NCBI GenBank assembly: GCA_964628195.1 | Contig: CAZVPF010000042.1 | Span: forward strand, 1-23,698 | DNA length: 23,698 nucleotides | Source: CAZVPF01 sp964628195 | Lineage (GTDB): Bacteria > Planctomycetota > Phycisphaerae > Sedimentisphaerales > Anaerohalosphaeraceae | Reading direction: 5' to 3' | Shown here: one piece after another, positions 1-8,062 of the stretch | How the letters are laid out: the number at the start of each line of letters is the position of its first letter | Position numbering within the stretch: position 1 is the first letter of the stretch | The notes under the pieces: generated by a model | Databases searched by the model: none | What the model saw: only the letters and a program-made list of their open reading frames with translations | What the model was told of the DNA's origin: nothing | Translations under genes and position numbers: made by a program

Positions 1-61
1 CTGCGATTAATAAACAAATAATTGATAATGAATATAGCCATTTAATATATTTTAATTTCAT
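1..61 (-). CDS. 5' end of a probable secreted protein (partial, runs off the left edge)
   Basis: Only about 20 codons are inside the window. Read leftward from an ATG at 61-59 the peptide is MKLKYIKWLYSLSIICLLIA: two early lysines followed by a hydrophobic run, which looks like a Sec signal peptide. An in-frame TGA lies 9 bases upstream, so this ATG is the first possible start in its frame. No good Shine-Dalgarno is visible. A sigma70-like promoter points the same way about 200 bases upstream. The function cannot be told from this fragment, and it could be a chance frame in AT-rich DNA. Confidence 0.4.
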   Translation of the reverse strand, partial: MKLKYIKWLYSLSIICLLIA

Positions 62-377
62 GATTAGTCATTTAGGATAGCTTAAATACTCTTTTTGTTT
101 CACCCATGCTGTTTAACTTAACTTTATTCCATTGGTCTTTTCCATTCTAAAAAATATATTTAACCATAAAGGCCTGAAGATATTTAAGTTTGTAATTTTT
201 TTCTCCATGGACTTTAATAGCTTCATGGTTTTATTTTCCAGTTAAAGCCTCAGTTTCCACCAATGGATTGCATTGTAAGCAGTTAACCCGTTTTGTCAAC
301 TATACATTTGCGGATGTTCGGATATAACCGCCGACATTGCTGCGCTGAGCTTTGTACACACCGCCGCTGGGGGCATT
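62..377. other. AT-rich intergenic region
   Basis: This stretch of about 316 bases lies downstream of the PPC-protein gene and upstream of the probable partial gene at the left edge. It is very AT-rich from 62 to about 290 and more GC-rich from 300 to 377. I see one promoter-like element (272-299, minus strand), no convincing gene longer than about 37 codons, and no clear rho-independent terminator for the trio to its right. Confidence 0.5.
272..299 (-). promoter_or_regulatory. sigma70-type promoter reading leftward
   Basis: On the minus strand there is a perfect -35 hexamer TTGACA (299-294), a 16-base spacer, and a -10 hexamer TACAAT (277-272), one base off consensus. It would start RNA near 265 and serve the partial gene at the left edge with a leader of about 200 bases. 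The call rests on sequence match alone. Confidence 0.5.
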
Positions 378-2948
378 TCAATTCATCGCCAGTTCGACAG
401 GTATCGCAGGCAGCGTGCCAAGCGGGATGTCTTTGAGTTTTCTCTTGGAACCGTTGGCGTTTTTCCTGCTGCGTGGGTTTGGCTTTTCTGCTTCGATGAT
501 AAGGTTTTGCTTTTGCGCGAGTTTCATCTCGTTTTTGTTTGCCGCGAGTACGAGCATCAGTCCGTCCGGGGTTATTTCATAGTTTCTCAGTTCGACTCCC
601 GCCGGCGGGTCGCAAAGCGTAAGTTTCACATCCTGAAACGCGCGCGGAAACTTTGTCTTGAAGTGCACGGCTGCGGTTTTGCCCGCGGCGAGCTTAACAG
701 CCTTGCCGTTTTCCGACGCGAGCCTGAGCTGCGGTACGGGCCGGGGCGTATTCATTACTACGGCAAGCATTTCATCAGCCGGCACGAGGTGGCGGTATAA
801 AAAGGCCTGCATCGTGTCGTCGGCAGGCACTGCGGTGCGGGTTAAGTTTCGCCCGTTTGCGCGGGCATGGCCTGTGAAGGTAAGTTTGACCGGGCCCGAT
901 TCTGCTTTTTTATTGCCCGGCGCCGAGACGGTCATCATCATTTTGTCACAGCCTGCCGGAATCGTCGAGCCGGAAAGCGTGAAGTTTGACTTGCCGGAAT
1001 CGAGCTCGACGCGTATGGGCCCGTCAAAGCCGTCCTTACGGAGCACGTGCACACAGACCGCTGCCGAGGAGCCCGGCAGAAGTGTCAGGCTCGACGGTGT
1101 TACGCGAAGAGCAAAGTCGCCCATTGGTTCGGAGACACGCAGGCGGTAGGCATGCGCCTCGGACCCGTGCATTCGGCAGTCGGAAATCTGCATGTAATAT
1201 GTTCCGTCCCCGGGCAGTTCGGCGGTGAGATAAGAGTCCGCGTGGTGTGTCATCAAACCGGATATATCGATGTGCAGATGGGTCGAGTCCTTGACTGAGT
1301 GGTCGTCGTTAAAGGCGATTGTTTTGCCTGTTGAATCAATGAGTTTCACGAGCGAATCAAGCGGCGAGTTCAGGGTGCGGGCAAAGACCTCTGCGGTGAT
1401 TTGCTGTCCTTTTTTGCCCTCGAACGCGTAGACATCAGCCTGGGCGGGTTCTGAAACCACACCGTTTATCACGATCGGAAGCGTCACCCGGCGGGCCTCT
1501 GCAAAGACCGCGCTGCCCGTGTGGTCGCTGTTGTTTGTGCCTGTTTCGGCGTTCGCTGTTTTGGGCAGGTCGTTTTCAAGGGCTTCCGGCAGGCGGCTGG
1601 TTGAGTATGGAACGGGGTTTGAGGTCCAGCGGCCCTTGTGGCAGTTGGTAAAGTGTATGGCCTGTGTTTCGGCGCGGGTGTCGAGAGGCACTTCTGTTTC
1701 GGGCAGGTTCCAGCCGATCGCCTTTGCCAGGACCGGGCTGCCTGCTTTGCCGCCGAGCGGGAAGATGCTCTTTATGTAAGGGTCCTCGGCGATTGTTAAG
1801 CGATATACAAAATCTTCACGCCCCCGGTAGATGGAGTCGCGGATTTCGATCTTGTATTCGTCGGTGTAAGGTATCTCGTAGATGAGTACGGGGTCCGGGT
1901 GGAACTGGAAGTCGTCGGCGTAGGCGATCTCGGTTCCTTCGGAGTCGTACAGGGTTACTGTCGCCTGGAACCAACCGGGCACCGCGTCGGCGAGATAGGG
2001 CACGAGCGAACGGGCGTGGGTTTGAATTACCAGCCGCTGACCTTTCTCGGCTTTGAATGTGAACGCGTCGGTGTCGCCGGGCATAATTCGCCCGTTGATC
2101 GTCGCCGGGGTTTCCACAGGCCCAACCTTCAGCAGCTTATCCGCAATTTCCTTACGCTTCTGATAGACATCGAACTGCTGCTGGTCGGATGAGTGGTTTG
2201 GTTCGAGCTCCTGTGTTTCAGGGTGTGTGCCGACCTCGAATGTCAGCGGGTTTGACAATCCGAGCCTGCTTTCGATCCGCAGTTGGCGCGGGCCGGGCAC
2301 CGCGTCGGGCGATACGGTCAGCTTTATCAGCACGGACTCCGCGATCTGGCGGTTCTGCTGTTTCATCTCGCGGGGGAAGTAGAACGTGTAAGCGATGTGG
2401 GCAAGCTCGCGCAGTGATTTGTTTTCGATGTCATTCAGCAGCGGGTGATTGGGCAGCTTTACAACGTATTGTTTTTTCTTCTCATCGGCTTTGTTCGCAC
2501 CGTTCTTTTTTTCGGCTTCGGTTTGCGATGTAAGCTCGGCGATTTTTTTCTTTGCCTTTTCCTCGAGTGCCTTTCGGGCCGGGGCGCGGCGTTTGTTCAG
2601 CCTTGCGACGAACTGTTTGCCGAATATTTCCTCCAGGCGGGCGTCGCGGGCGGCGGTGAGTTTTTCGCGGAGCAGCTTTCGCTTGTCGACGTCGAGGTTG
2701 AAAATCGGCCTGACATACTCAACGACTTCGGCTTTAACACCTTCACCGGAAACGTAAACCTTTTCGGGCTTGAAAAGGTTCTGCCCGCTTACAAGTATCT
2801 CGGCGGTTGTGCCGCGCTGCGCGCCTGCCGGGTACATACAGCCTATATTCGGCAATGCCTGTTCGCCCCGCGCAGCATGACAAACCATAGTAACGGCAAT
2901 AAATGTTATTGTTAAAAGCGAAGCCGGGTTTATTTTATTCGTTTTCAT
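378..2948 (-). CDS. PPC-domain secreted protein, planctomycete type
   Basis: The 856-residue protein has a Sec signal peptide (about residues 1-28, ending around HAARG). An IPT/TIG-like beta segment follows at about 35-80 (YPAGAQRGTTAEILVSGQNL), then a lysine/glutamate-rich helical stretch at about 85-165. Two PPC (bacterial pre-peptidase C-terminal) domains sit at about 279-390 and 490-620, each with the INGxxxPxxxDxxxF signature. An Ig-like segment follows. PPC domains are extracellular beta-sandwiches often found on secreted hydrolases, but no catalytic domain is visible here. It is the last gene of a minus-strand trio, 18 bp after the DUF1501 gene. Such proteins commonly travel with DUF1501 and DUF1549/1553 proteins in planctomycetes. 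The role is unknown; binding or scaffolding at the cell envelope is an inference. Confidence 0.8.
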   Translation of the reverse strand: MKTNKINPASLLTITFIAVTMVCHAARGEQALPNIGCMYPAGAQRGTTAEILVSGQNLFKPEKVYVSGEGVKAEVVEYVRPIFNLDVDKRKLLREKLTAARDARLEEIFGKQFVARLNKRRAPARKALEEKAKKKIAELTSQTEAEKKNGANKADEKKKQYVVKLPNHPLLNDIENKSLRELAHIAYTFYFPREMKQQNRQIAESVLIKLTVSPDAVPGPRQLRIESRLGLSNPLTFEVGTHPETQELEPNHSSDQQQFDVYQKRKEIADKLLKVGPVETPATINGRIMPGDTDAFTFKAEKGQRLVIQTHARSLVPYLADAVPGWFQATVTLYDSEGTEIAYADDFQFHPDPVLIYEIPYTDEYKIEIRDSIYRGREDFVYRLTIAEDPYIKSIFPLGGKAGSPVLAKAIGWNLPETEVPLDTRAETQAIHFTNCHKGRWTSNPVPYSTSRLPEALENDLPKTANAETGTNNSDHTGSAVFAEARRVTLPIVINGVVSEPAQADVYAFEGKKGQQITAEVFARTLNSPLDSLVKLIDSTGKTIAFNDDHSVKDSTHLHIDISGLMTHHADSYLTAELPGDGTYYMQISDCRMHGSEAHAYRLRVSEPMGDFALRVTPSSLTLLPGSSAAVCVHVLRKDGFDGPIRVELDSGKSNFTLSGSTIPAGCDKMMMTVSAPGNKKAESGPVKLTFTGHARANGRNLTRTAVPADDTMQAFLYRHLVPADEMLAVVMNTPRPVPQLRLASENGKAVKLAAGKTAAVHFKTKFPRAFQDVKLTLCDPPAGVELRNYEITPDGLMLVLAANKNEMKLAQKQNLIIEAEKPNPRSRKNANGSKRKLKDIPLGTLPAIPVELAMN

Positions 2949-2966
2949 TTTTCTCGCCTGTCTGTT

Positions 2967-4322
2967 TTACATAATTTCGGTGAGCAAGCCTTTTGATTTT
3001 TCCGACGGGGTCATTACCTGCACGTCAAGGCCTCGCGGGTTGGGCATTTTCGCCATCGGGTCAATGCCCATCAGCGTATAAATGCTCGCCAGCAGGTCCT
3101 GCGGGTAGACGGGGCGGTCCTTTACCTCTATGCCCTTTTCGTCCGAGGCCCCGACGACCGTGCCGCCCTTGAATCCGCCGCCTGCGACAACGCTTGTAAA
3201 GCACTGCCCGTAATGTGACCTTCCGCCGTTCCAGGGAGCCTCCCACTGGACCTTTGGCCCTCTGCCGAACTCACCGCCCCACCATACTATAGTGGAATCG
3301 AGCAATCCGCGCTCGCCCAGGTCGGCAAGCAGAGTTGAAAATCCCCGGTCCAGTTCAGGCAGCTTTCGGTCCATGATCTGGAAGTGCTGTTTGTGGGTGT
3401 CCCAGCCTTTGTAGTTTATCGTAATGTACGGCACACCCTGCTCGACAAGCCGCCTCGCAGCCAGGCAGGACTGCCCAAACGTGTTCATGCCGTAACGCTC
3501 GCGCATTTCGCTGCCTTCGCTTTTGAGATCGAATATTTCCCTTGCCTTGCCGAACATAAGCTTGTAAGCATCTTTTTCGCAGGCCTCAGTTCTGGCAAAC
3601 TGTTCGCAGCCCGGCATCGCCGAACCGAGTGTGTCCAGCCGGTGCATAAGTTCGCGCCTGCTCTGCTGGCGCTGGTCGGAGATGCCTTTGGCGATTATTC
3701 CCTCGACCTCGAATGGTGTTTTCGCCGGATCGCCGCCGGTCGAAAACGGCTTGAATTTGGGACCGAGGAAACCTGCCTCTGAGAACCTGCCCTGCGGCGC
3801 GGTCAAAACAATGTAAGGGGGCACCACGCCCTTGTACCCGTGGTCATAGCCCTTGAAAAGCGAGACGACCGCCCCTGCCGACGGGAAAACCAGCCTGCCC
3901 GGCTCTCTGCCTGTCTGCACCATGTAAGAGGCTGTTTCGTGCGCGTTTATCCCGTGTGTCATCGAGCGGATGATTGCGTACTTGTCGGCCTGGGCCGCGA
4001 GCATCGGCAGGTGCGAGTTTACGCGTATACCCGAAACGTTCGTTTCGATAGCCTTGTCATACGGCCCCGTATAGTCCTGCCCCGCACCGGGCTTGGGGTC
4101 GAAGGTGTCGATATGGCTCGGCCCTCCCCACATCCATATCTGTATAACCGATTTGGCTTTGGCGCGGGTTTTGGCGGCTGTTACAGCTTTTACAGGCACT
4201 GTCGGCGCTGCTTTGCCTGCATAGGCGCAGATGTTCGAGAATGTCAAACCCGCCGCTGCGCCGAGACCTGTCTGCAAAACTCTTCGCCGGCTCAGTTTTT
4301 TAATTGCTCTTTTATTATTCAT
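2967..4322 (-). CDS. DUF1501 domain protein with Tat signal
   Basis: This 451-residue protein is exported by the twin-arginine route: SRRRVLQTG near the N-terminus is followed by an alanine/glycine-rich hydrophobic segment ending near CAYA. DUF1501 proteins resemble the alkaline phosphatase/sulfatase fold. Conserved family stretches are visible: WGGPSHIDTFDPKP near residue 65, GWDTHKQHF near 305, GEFGR near 350, and GGRSHYGQC. Their substrate is not established. The ATG start has GAGGG 8 bases upstream. It lies 37 bp after the DUF1549/1553 gene and 18 bp before the PPC gene on the same strand, so the three probably form one transcript. The length is normal for the family and no disruption is seen. 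Confidence 0.9.
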   Translation of the reverse strand: MNNKRAIKKLSRRRVLQTGLGAAAGLTFSNICAYAGKAAPTVPVKAVTAAKTRAKAKSVIQIWMWGGPSHIDTFDPKPGAGQDYTGPYDKAIETNVSGIRVNSHLPMLAAQADKYAIIRSMTHGINAHETASYMVQTGREPGRLVFPSAGAVVSLFKGYDHGYKGVVPPYIVLTAPQGRFSEAGFLGPKFKPFSTGGDPAKTPFEVEGIIAKGISDQRQQSRRELMHRLDTLGSAMPGCEQFARTEACEKDAYKLMFGKAREIFDLKSEGSEMRERYGMNTFGQSCLAARRLVEQGVPYITINYKGWDTHKQHFQIMDRKLPELDRGFSTLLADLGERGLLDSTIVWWGGEFGRGPKVQWEAPWNGGRSHYGQCFTSVVAGGGFKGGTVVGASDEKGIEVKDRPVYPQDLLASIYTLMGIDPMAKMPNPRGLDVQVMTPSEKSKGLLTEIM

Positions 4323-4359
4323 CTTTCAGTCCCTCTTGTGAACTTGCGTTTATTTCAGG

Positions 4360-5955
4360 TTAATGCTGATACAAAAATTCCTTGCTGTTTAAAAGTGCCC
4401 ATGCAACGTCGCGAACCGCCTGTGCTCGGTTCAGCTTTATTTCATCGTCATTGAAATACTCCACAGCCTCGGCGGTTTCTTTGTCGGTCGGTTTCCGCGA
4501 GAGTATGTTAAGGTAAAGCTGCTCCACTATTTTATCCGGTTTGTTTTTTGCGTTTCGCTGGATGGTTTTTATTCGCCAGCCGTTGTCTATCTTGTTCTGT
4601 ATGTGTGTTGAATTCAGCATATGCAGGCTCTGGGCCTGTGATATTTCATTGTTGCGTTCGGAGATAAGGCCCGTGTCGCGAGAGGGTCTGCCGAACATTT
4701 CAAGGAACTGGCTTGTAATTGACGCGTCGGCCAGTTCGACCGTCCGGTTCTCTGCCGGCACGAAAGTGAAAGGCTCCGGGATAGGGCTCGAATATTTTTC
4801 ACTGGTGCCGGTTATATCGCATATCGCGTCGATCAGCACCTCGGCCTCGAGACGCCTTACGGGGTAATAGGCAAAAAGTTTTTCAGCGTGCGGCAGATCA
4901 GTCTGCGGTATGCTCGACTGCTGATAGGTGTATGAATTTAGAATGATACGGTATATATGTTTAAGATCGTAACCCGAGCCGATGAGCTCGTTTTCGAGCC
5001 ATGCCAGCAGCTCGGGGTTCGACGGGTGATTGTCCGGGCCGATATCGTCAGGCTCGTGAATAATACCCCTGCCCATCAGCCAGTACCATATCCGATTGAC
5101 AATACAGCGGGCGAACCATTTGTTGTCGGCGCGTATCAGCCAGTCGGCGAACACCCCGCGCGGGTCCTGGTTCGGGGTTATGGCAACCTTGCCGCCGTCG
5201 GGCAAAGTGGCCTCGAACGTGTCCCGCGGCTGGGGGCTTGGATAAACTATTACCTCTTTCCACTCGGCGGTACCCTTGAAAGCTATGTGCGAAAAAAAGG
5301 CCTCGAACTCTTTGACCTTTGTCCCGGGCCATTTGTCGAGCCTGGTGCCCATGAAAGTAAGGGCGACCGCGCGCGATATAGCCGACGGCTCGGTCCCCTG
5401 GATACCGCGGTAGAAGTTTACCGCAGGAACACGGAAGTTCGACCCGCTTGAGGTGAGCATCTCGCGGGCGAACCGGTCGTATGCTTTGTTTGTTTTCACC
5501 ATTTCATAGATATAGCGGTGATAGGCCTGCACGCCGTTTGGCCACAGGTTGATCGGAAACTCCGCCTTTACCCGGAGAATATCGCACCATTTCATTGACT
5601 GATACTCGGCGAACTCGTCGCTTTCGATCAGCCGGTCGATCAGCTTTGCCCTCTTTGCCGGGTCCTTTTCCCTGTCGAATCTGTTCACCAGCCACGCCGG
5701 CGGCAGCTTGCCCGTCGTGGAGATATGAACCCGGCGAAGAAATACCTCGTCGCTGCTCAGAAGGGCCGGCTTGACATTGTGCTCCTGCAGCTTTCCCTGA
5801 ACGAGAGCGTCTATTTTCGCCGACCCCTCCAGCTGGTCATGAAGTTTCAGCCCGCTGTCGACCTCGAAAGGCGCGACCGGTTCGGCAAAAACAGCGGCAC
5901 CGGACAAAATGCTGATGGAAATGAAAGTTAATATAGTAAGCCTGCTTTTCTTCAT
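4360..5955 (-). CDS. DUF1549/DUF1553 domain protein without haem-binding motif
   Basis: The protein has about 531 residues from the ATG at 5955; an in-frame ATG at 5970 adds five residues (MQGPN) but lacks a better ribosome site. An N-terminal signal peptide ends near VFAEP. A DUF1549 region follows (FLRRVHISTTGKLPP, then LIESDEFAEYQSMKWCDILRV). The C-terminal DUF1553 region carries the hallmark VNRIWYWLMGRGIIHEPDD, then NPELLAWLENELI and LNSYTYQQSS. Many planctomycete relatives carry an extra cytochrome-c-like domain with CxxCH; none is present here, so this is the short form. It is first in the DUF1549/1553-DUF1501-PPC run. The biochemical role is not known. The pairing with DUF1501 is a well-known planctomycete signature. 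Confidence 0.88.
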   Translation of the reverse strand: MKKSRLTILTFISISILSGAAVFAEPVAPFEVDSGLKLHDQLEGSAKIDALVQGKLQEHNVKPALLSSDEVFLRRVHISTTGKLPPAWLVNRFDREKDPAKRAKLIDRLIESDEFAEYQSMKWCDILRVKAEFPINLWPNGVQAYHRYIYEMVKTNKAYDRFAREMLTSSGSNFRVPAVNFYRGIQGTEPSAISRAVALTFMGTRLDKWPGTKVKEFEAFFSHIAFKGTAEWKEVIVYPSPQPRDTFEATLPDGGKVAITPNQDPRGVFADWLIRADNKWFARCIVNRIWYWLMGRGIIHEPDDIGPDNHPSNPELLAWLENELIGSGYDLKHIYRIILNSYTYQQSSIPQTDLPHAEKLFAYYPVRRLEAEVLIDAICDITGTSEKYSSPIPEPFTFVPAENRTVELADASITSQFLEMFGRPSRDTGLISERNNEISQAQSLHMLNSTHIQNKIDNGWRIKTIQRNAKNKPDKIVEQLYLNILSRKPTDKETAEAVEYFNDDEIKLNRAQAVRDVAWALLNSKEFLYQH

Positions 5956-6013
5956 ATTCGGGCCCTGCATAAGGATAATTCGTCACTATTGCCTATTTTA
6001 CAATATCCAGACG

Positions 6014-6092
6014 GCCGAAAAATGAAAATATTGCCGAAAATGGCCGGGTTTTTTCGATAATTCCGGTAAAATTGTTTTTTCTCGGCAATATT
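6014..6092. repeat. inverted and direct repeats in a divergent intergenic region
   Basis: AATATTGCCGA at 6027-6037 is matched exactly by its reverse complement TCGGCAATATT at 6082-6092 (11 bp arms, 44 bp apart). A near-direct repeat, GCCGAAAAATG at 6014-6024 and GCCGAAAATGG at 6033-6043, overlaps the left arm. The block sits between the divergent DUF1549 and chorismatase-like genes and could be an operator region. This is sequence pattern only. Confidence 0.35.
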
Positions 6093-6176
6093 ACGGACCC
6101 TTTGGCGTCTGGTATTGTCGATATTGCATATAGTGTAACCGTTTATTAATTAAGCTTTTTAGTACAGGAATTGATT

Positions 6177-7265
6177 ATGACGCAAAATACGGCAGATGGG
6201 TCGATGTTCCGCTCCTTTGAAAGCGGCCATGGCAGGGAAATATGGCTGAATTGCACGATTGACGGCTCAGATATTGACGCCGGGATTTCCGAGGCGATGG
6301 AGAAATTAAAGGACAATAACTGCCTGCCGGTTTCGGTGCGATTGTTCGGCGCCGCCGAAGCGGTCCAGACGGCACGAAAGACGATAGCCGGTGCGCTTGG
6401 CGGCAGCTTCGTTACGCCCATACTGATAAATCAGCCCGGTGCGGGTGTTGGTGTGCAGGTCCACGCGGTGTCTCAGGAATGCTTAACCCCGATTTTCTAC
6501 AACGGCCACGCCGGCCCGGGCGGATATGAGTTCCGCGACAAGTGGGCAAGCTGTTATATGCTCAGCGTCCTGCCGGAAGATACTAACTGTTCCGCCGAGC
6601 AGCAGGCCGGGCAGATTTTTGAAAAATTCGATAATGTTATGCGAAAAGCCGACGGCGATTTCAATAACACCGTCAGGACATGGCTGTTCGCGAGAGATAT
6701 ACTTTCATGGTACGGCGGGCTTAACAGGACGCGCGACAAGTTTTTCAACGAACACGGCGTCTTCGACCGCCTTGTGCCCGCGAGCACGGGCATAGGTGTT
6801 GACAATCACTGCGGCGCGGCAATCGCCGCGCAGGCTTTTGCCGTCGCGGGCGGTAACAGGCTTACAATCACACGTGCCGAGTCGCCCCTTCAGTGCTCGG
6901 CGATGGATTACAAAAGCTCTTTCAGCCGCGCCGTCAAGGTCGCCAACCCCGAGTACGAACGGCTGTTCATTTCGGGCACCGCCAGTATCGACGAGCATGG
7001 CAACACCGTCAGGCTCGGCGACACGCCCGGCCAGGTCGAGCTTACCATGCGCGTCGTAGAGGCGATACTTGACAAGGCTGGTATGGACTTCGGCGATATC
7101 GTCAGCAGCATTGTCTACTTTAAGGACGCAAAAGAGTTCGGCCTGTTCGACGAATACTGCCTCCAGCACAGCCTTGAACTGCCGCATGTTAAGGTGCACG
7201 CAGATGTATGCAGGGACGATCTGCTGTTCGAGATAGAGCTCGACGCGGTGAAATCGAGAGCCTGA
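6177..7265 (+). CDS. chorismatase-like (FkbO/Hyg5/XanB2-type) protein with Rid-type fold
   Basis: The protein has 362 residues from the ATG at 6177, which has AGGA 7 bases upstream; the earlier in-frame TTG has no proper spacing. The C-terminal third (about 255-362) is a RidA/YjgF-type domain: LFISGTASID, VVEAILDKAGMDFGDIV, then VHADVCRDDLLFEIELDAV. The middle segment has RTWLFARDI, a Tyr/Asn/Arg-rich helix and PASTGIGV, which I recognise from chorismatases. These hydrolyse chorismate to pyruvate plus a cyclohexadiene or hydroxybenzoate. The two-domain length also fits that family better than single-domain RidA (about 130 residues). The assignment is from memory of family motifs; substrate and product type are unproven. 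No other aromatic or polyketide biosynthesis genes flank it. Its stop codon overlaps the first base of the 62-bp repeat. Confidence 0.65.
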   Translation: MTQNTADGSMFRSFESGHGREIWLNCTIDGSDIDAGISEAMEKLKDNNCLPVSVRLFGAAEAVQTARKTIAGALGGSFVTPILINQPGAGVGVQVHAVSQECLTPIFYNGHAGPGGYEFRDKWASCYMLSVLPEDTNCSAEQQAGQIFEKFDNVMRKADGDFNNTVRTWLFARDILSWYGGLNRTRDKFFNEHGVFDRLVPASTGIGVDNHCGAAIAAQAFAVAGGNRLTITRAESPLQCSAMDYKSSFSRAVKVANPEYERLFISGTASIDEHGNTVRLGDTPGQVELTMRVVEAILDKAGMDFGDIVSSIVYFKDAKEFGLFDEYCLQHSLELPHVKVHADVCRDDLLFEIELDAVKSRA

Positions 7266-7326
7266 ACTTGGCCGCATATTTCTTGTAATCTGCTTCTTTA
7301 GTGTTATAATTGCCCATGCGGTGCCG
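7265..7326 (+). repeat. 62-bp direct repeat, left copy, with embedded promoter
   Basis: Identical at 61 of 62 positions to 9394-9455 (C at 7290, T at 9419). It begins at the last base of the chorismatase-like stop codon. Inside are TTGTAA (7283-7288), a 16-base spacer and a perfect TATAAT (7305-7310), framed by a 6-bp inverted repeat CCGCAT (7272-7277) / ATGCGG (7316-7321). Transcription would start near 7317. Confidence 0.9.
7283..7310 (+). promoter_or_regulatory. sigma70-type promoter in the left repeat copy
   Basis: TTGTAA-N16-TATAAT. It points toward the ECF sigma gene with a leader of about 215 bases, but a hairpin at 7424-7475 lies between and may stop the transcript. Confidence 0.6.
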
Positions 7327-7423
7327 CAAGGTCTGCGCAAATACAGTTAACTGCGAGTCTTAGCCGTGCGGCGATGAATTTCCTGCAATCAATGACTTAT
7401 TTACAGAGTCAGTTTCTATATCG

Positions 7424-7475
7424 AAAAAAGCGGCTTAAAAAAATGTGTTTTTAAAATTTTTTGTCGCATTTTTCA
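7424..7475 (+). terminator. candidate hairpin terminator or attenuator upstream of the ECF gene
   Basis: GCGGC (7430-7434) can pair with GTCGC (7463-7467, one G-T wobble). It is preceded by six A residues and followed by ATTTTT, and the interior can extend the stem through A and T runs. The geometry resembles an intrinsic terminator with an AT-rich upper stem. If it works, the left repeat promoter would not reach the sigma gene efficiently. Confidence 0.35.
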
Positions 7476-7509
7476 CTTATGCCCTGTCTATATGTTTGTA
7501 TTTCTGATC

Positions 7510-7521
7510 TTTTTTTTTTTT
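7510..7521 (+). repeat. 12-T homopolymer directly before the ECF ribosome site
   Basis: Twelve consecutive T residues end three bases before the AGAGG ribosome site of the sigma factor gene. Homopolymers of this length are prone to slippage, and in RNA a U-run here could affect termination or ribosome access. Confidence 0.7.
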
Positions 7522-7534
7522 ACAGAGGCCTTTG

Positions 7535-8062
7535 GTGACACAATCGGATGCTGAGTTAGTACAAGAAGTCTTAACCGGAAAAAAGCAATCGTTTTCTTTG
7601 CTTGTGGCTCGTTATGAACGTTCCGTTCGTGCCAAAGCGATGAGTATCGTCATTAAACCGGATATTGCAGATGATATCGCGCAGGAAGCATTTGTACGGG
7701 CGTGGGAACACTTACCAACATTGCGAAACCCGAAAGTTTTTGGGCCTTGGCTGATGAAGATTACCCGGCGGTGTGCAATTGACAGTCTGAAAAAGCAGCA
7801 GTTATTAGCATGTTCAGAAAGTCTCGATCATATTTCTGTGGGTCAAGGGAACGGTAAACTGGATGAAGAAAACCAGCACCTGCTTGAAATGATCGCAACC
7901 CTGCCTGAGGCAGAACGCCAACTTGTTATGCTCCGATATTTTGGGCCTTATTCAGTACGGGACCTGGCAACAGTAGTAGGTCGAAGTGTTGGAACTGTGA
8001 CCAAGCAGCTTTCAAGGGCACACAAACGTCTGAAAATTTGTTTACAGAGGTGTGAAAAATGA
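7535..8062 (+). CDS. ECF-type RNA polymerase sigma factor
   Basis: This protein of about 175 residues has a complete ECF sigma layout. Region 2 spans about 20-85: YERSVRAKAMSIV, DDIAQEAFVRAWEHL, then LMKITRRCAIDSLKK. Region 4 spans about 115-165: LPEAERQLVMLRYF, VRDLATVVGRSVGTVTKQLS. I place the start at GTG 7535 because AGAGG (7524-7528) lies 6 bases upstream; TTG 7532 would leave only 3. The gene ends in ATGA shared with the next gene, so the two are translationally coupled, which is the usual arrangement of an ECF sigma and its anti-sigma. The coding sequence is AT-richer than the genes on either side and lies between the two 62-bp repeats. The regulon is unknown. Confidence 0.93.
   Translation: MTQSDAELVQEVLTGKKQSFSLLVARYERSVRAKAMSIVIKPDIADDIAQEAFVRAWEHLPTLRNPKVFGPWLMKITRRCAIDSLKKQQLLACSESLDHISVGQGNGKLDEENQHLLEMIATLPEAERQLVMLRYFGPYSVRDLATVVGRSVGTVTKQLSRAHKRLKICLQRCEK

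Noticed and set aside
7327..7423. Riboswitch or small RNA in the long leader after the left repeat
   Set aside because: I could not match any known aptamer or conserved RNA, and only short imperfect stems are visible.
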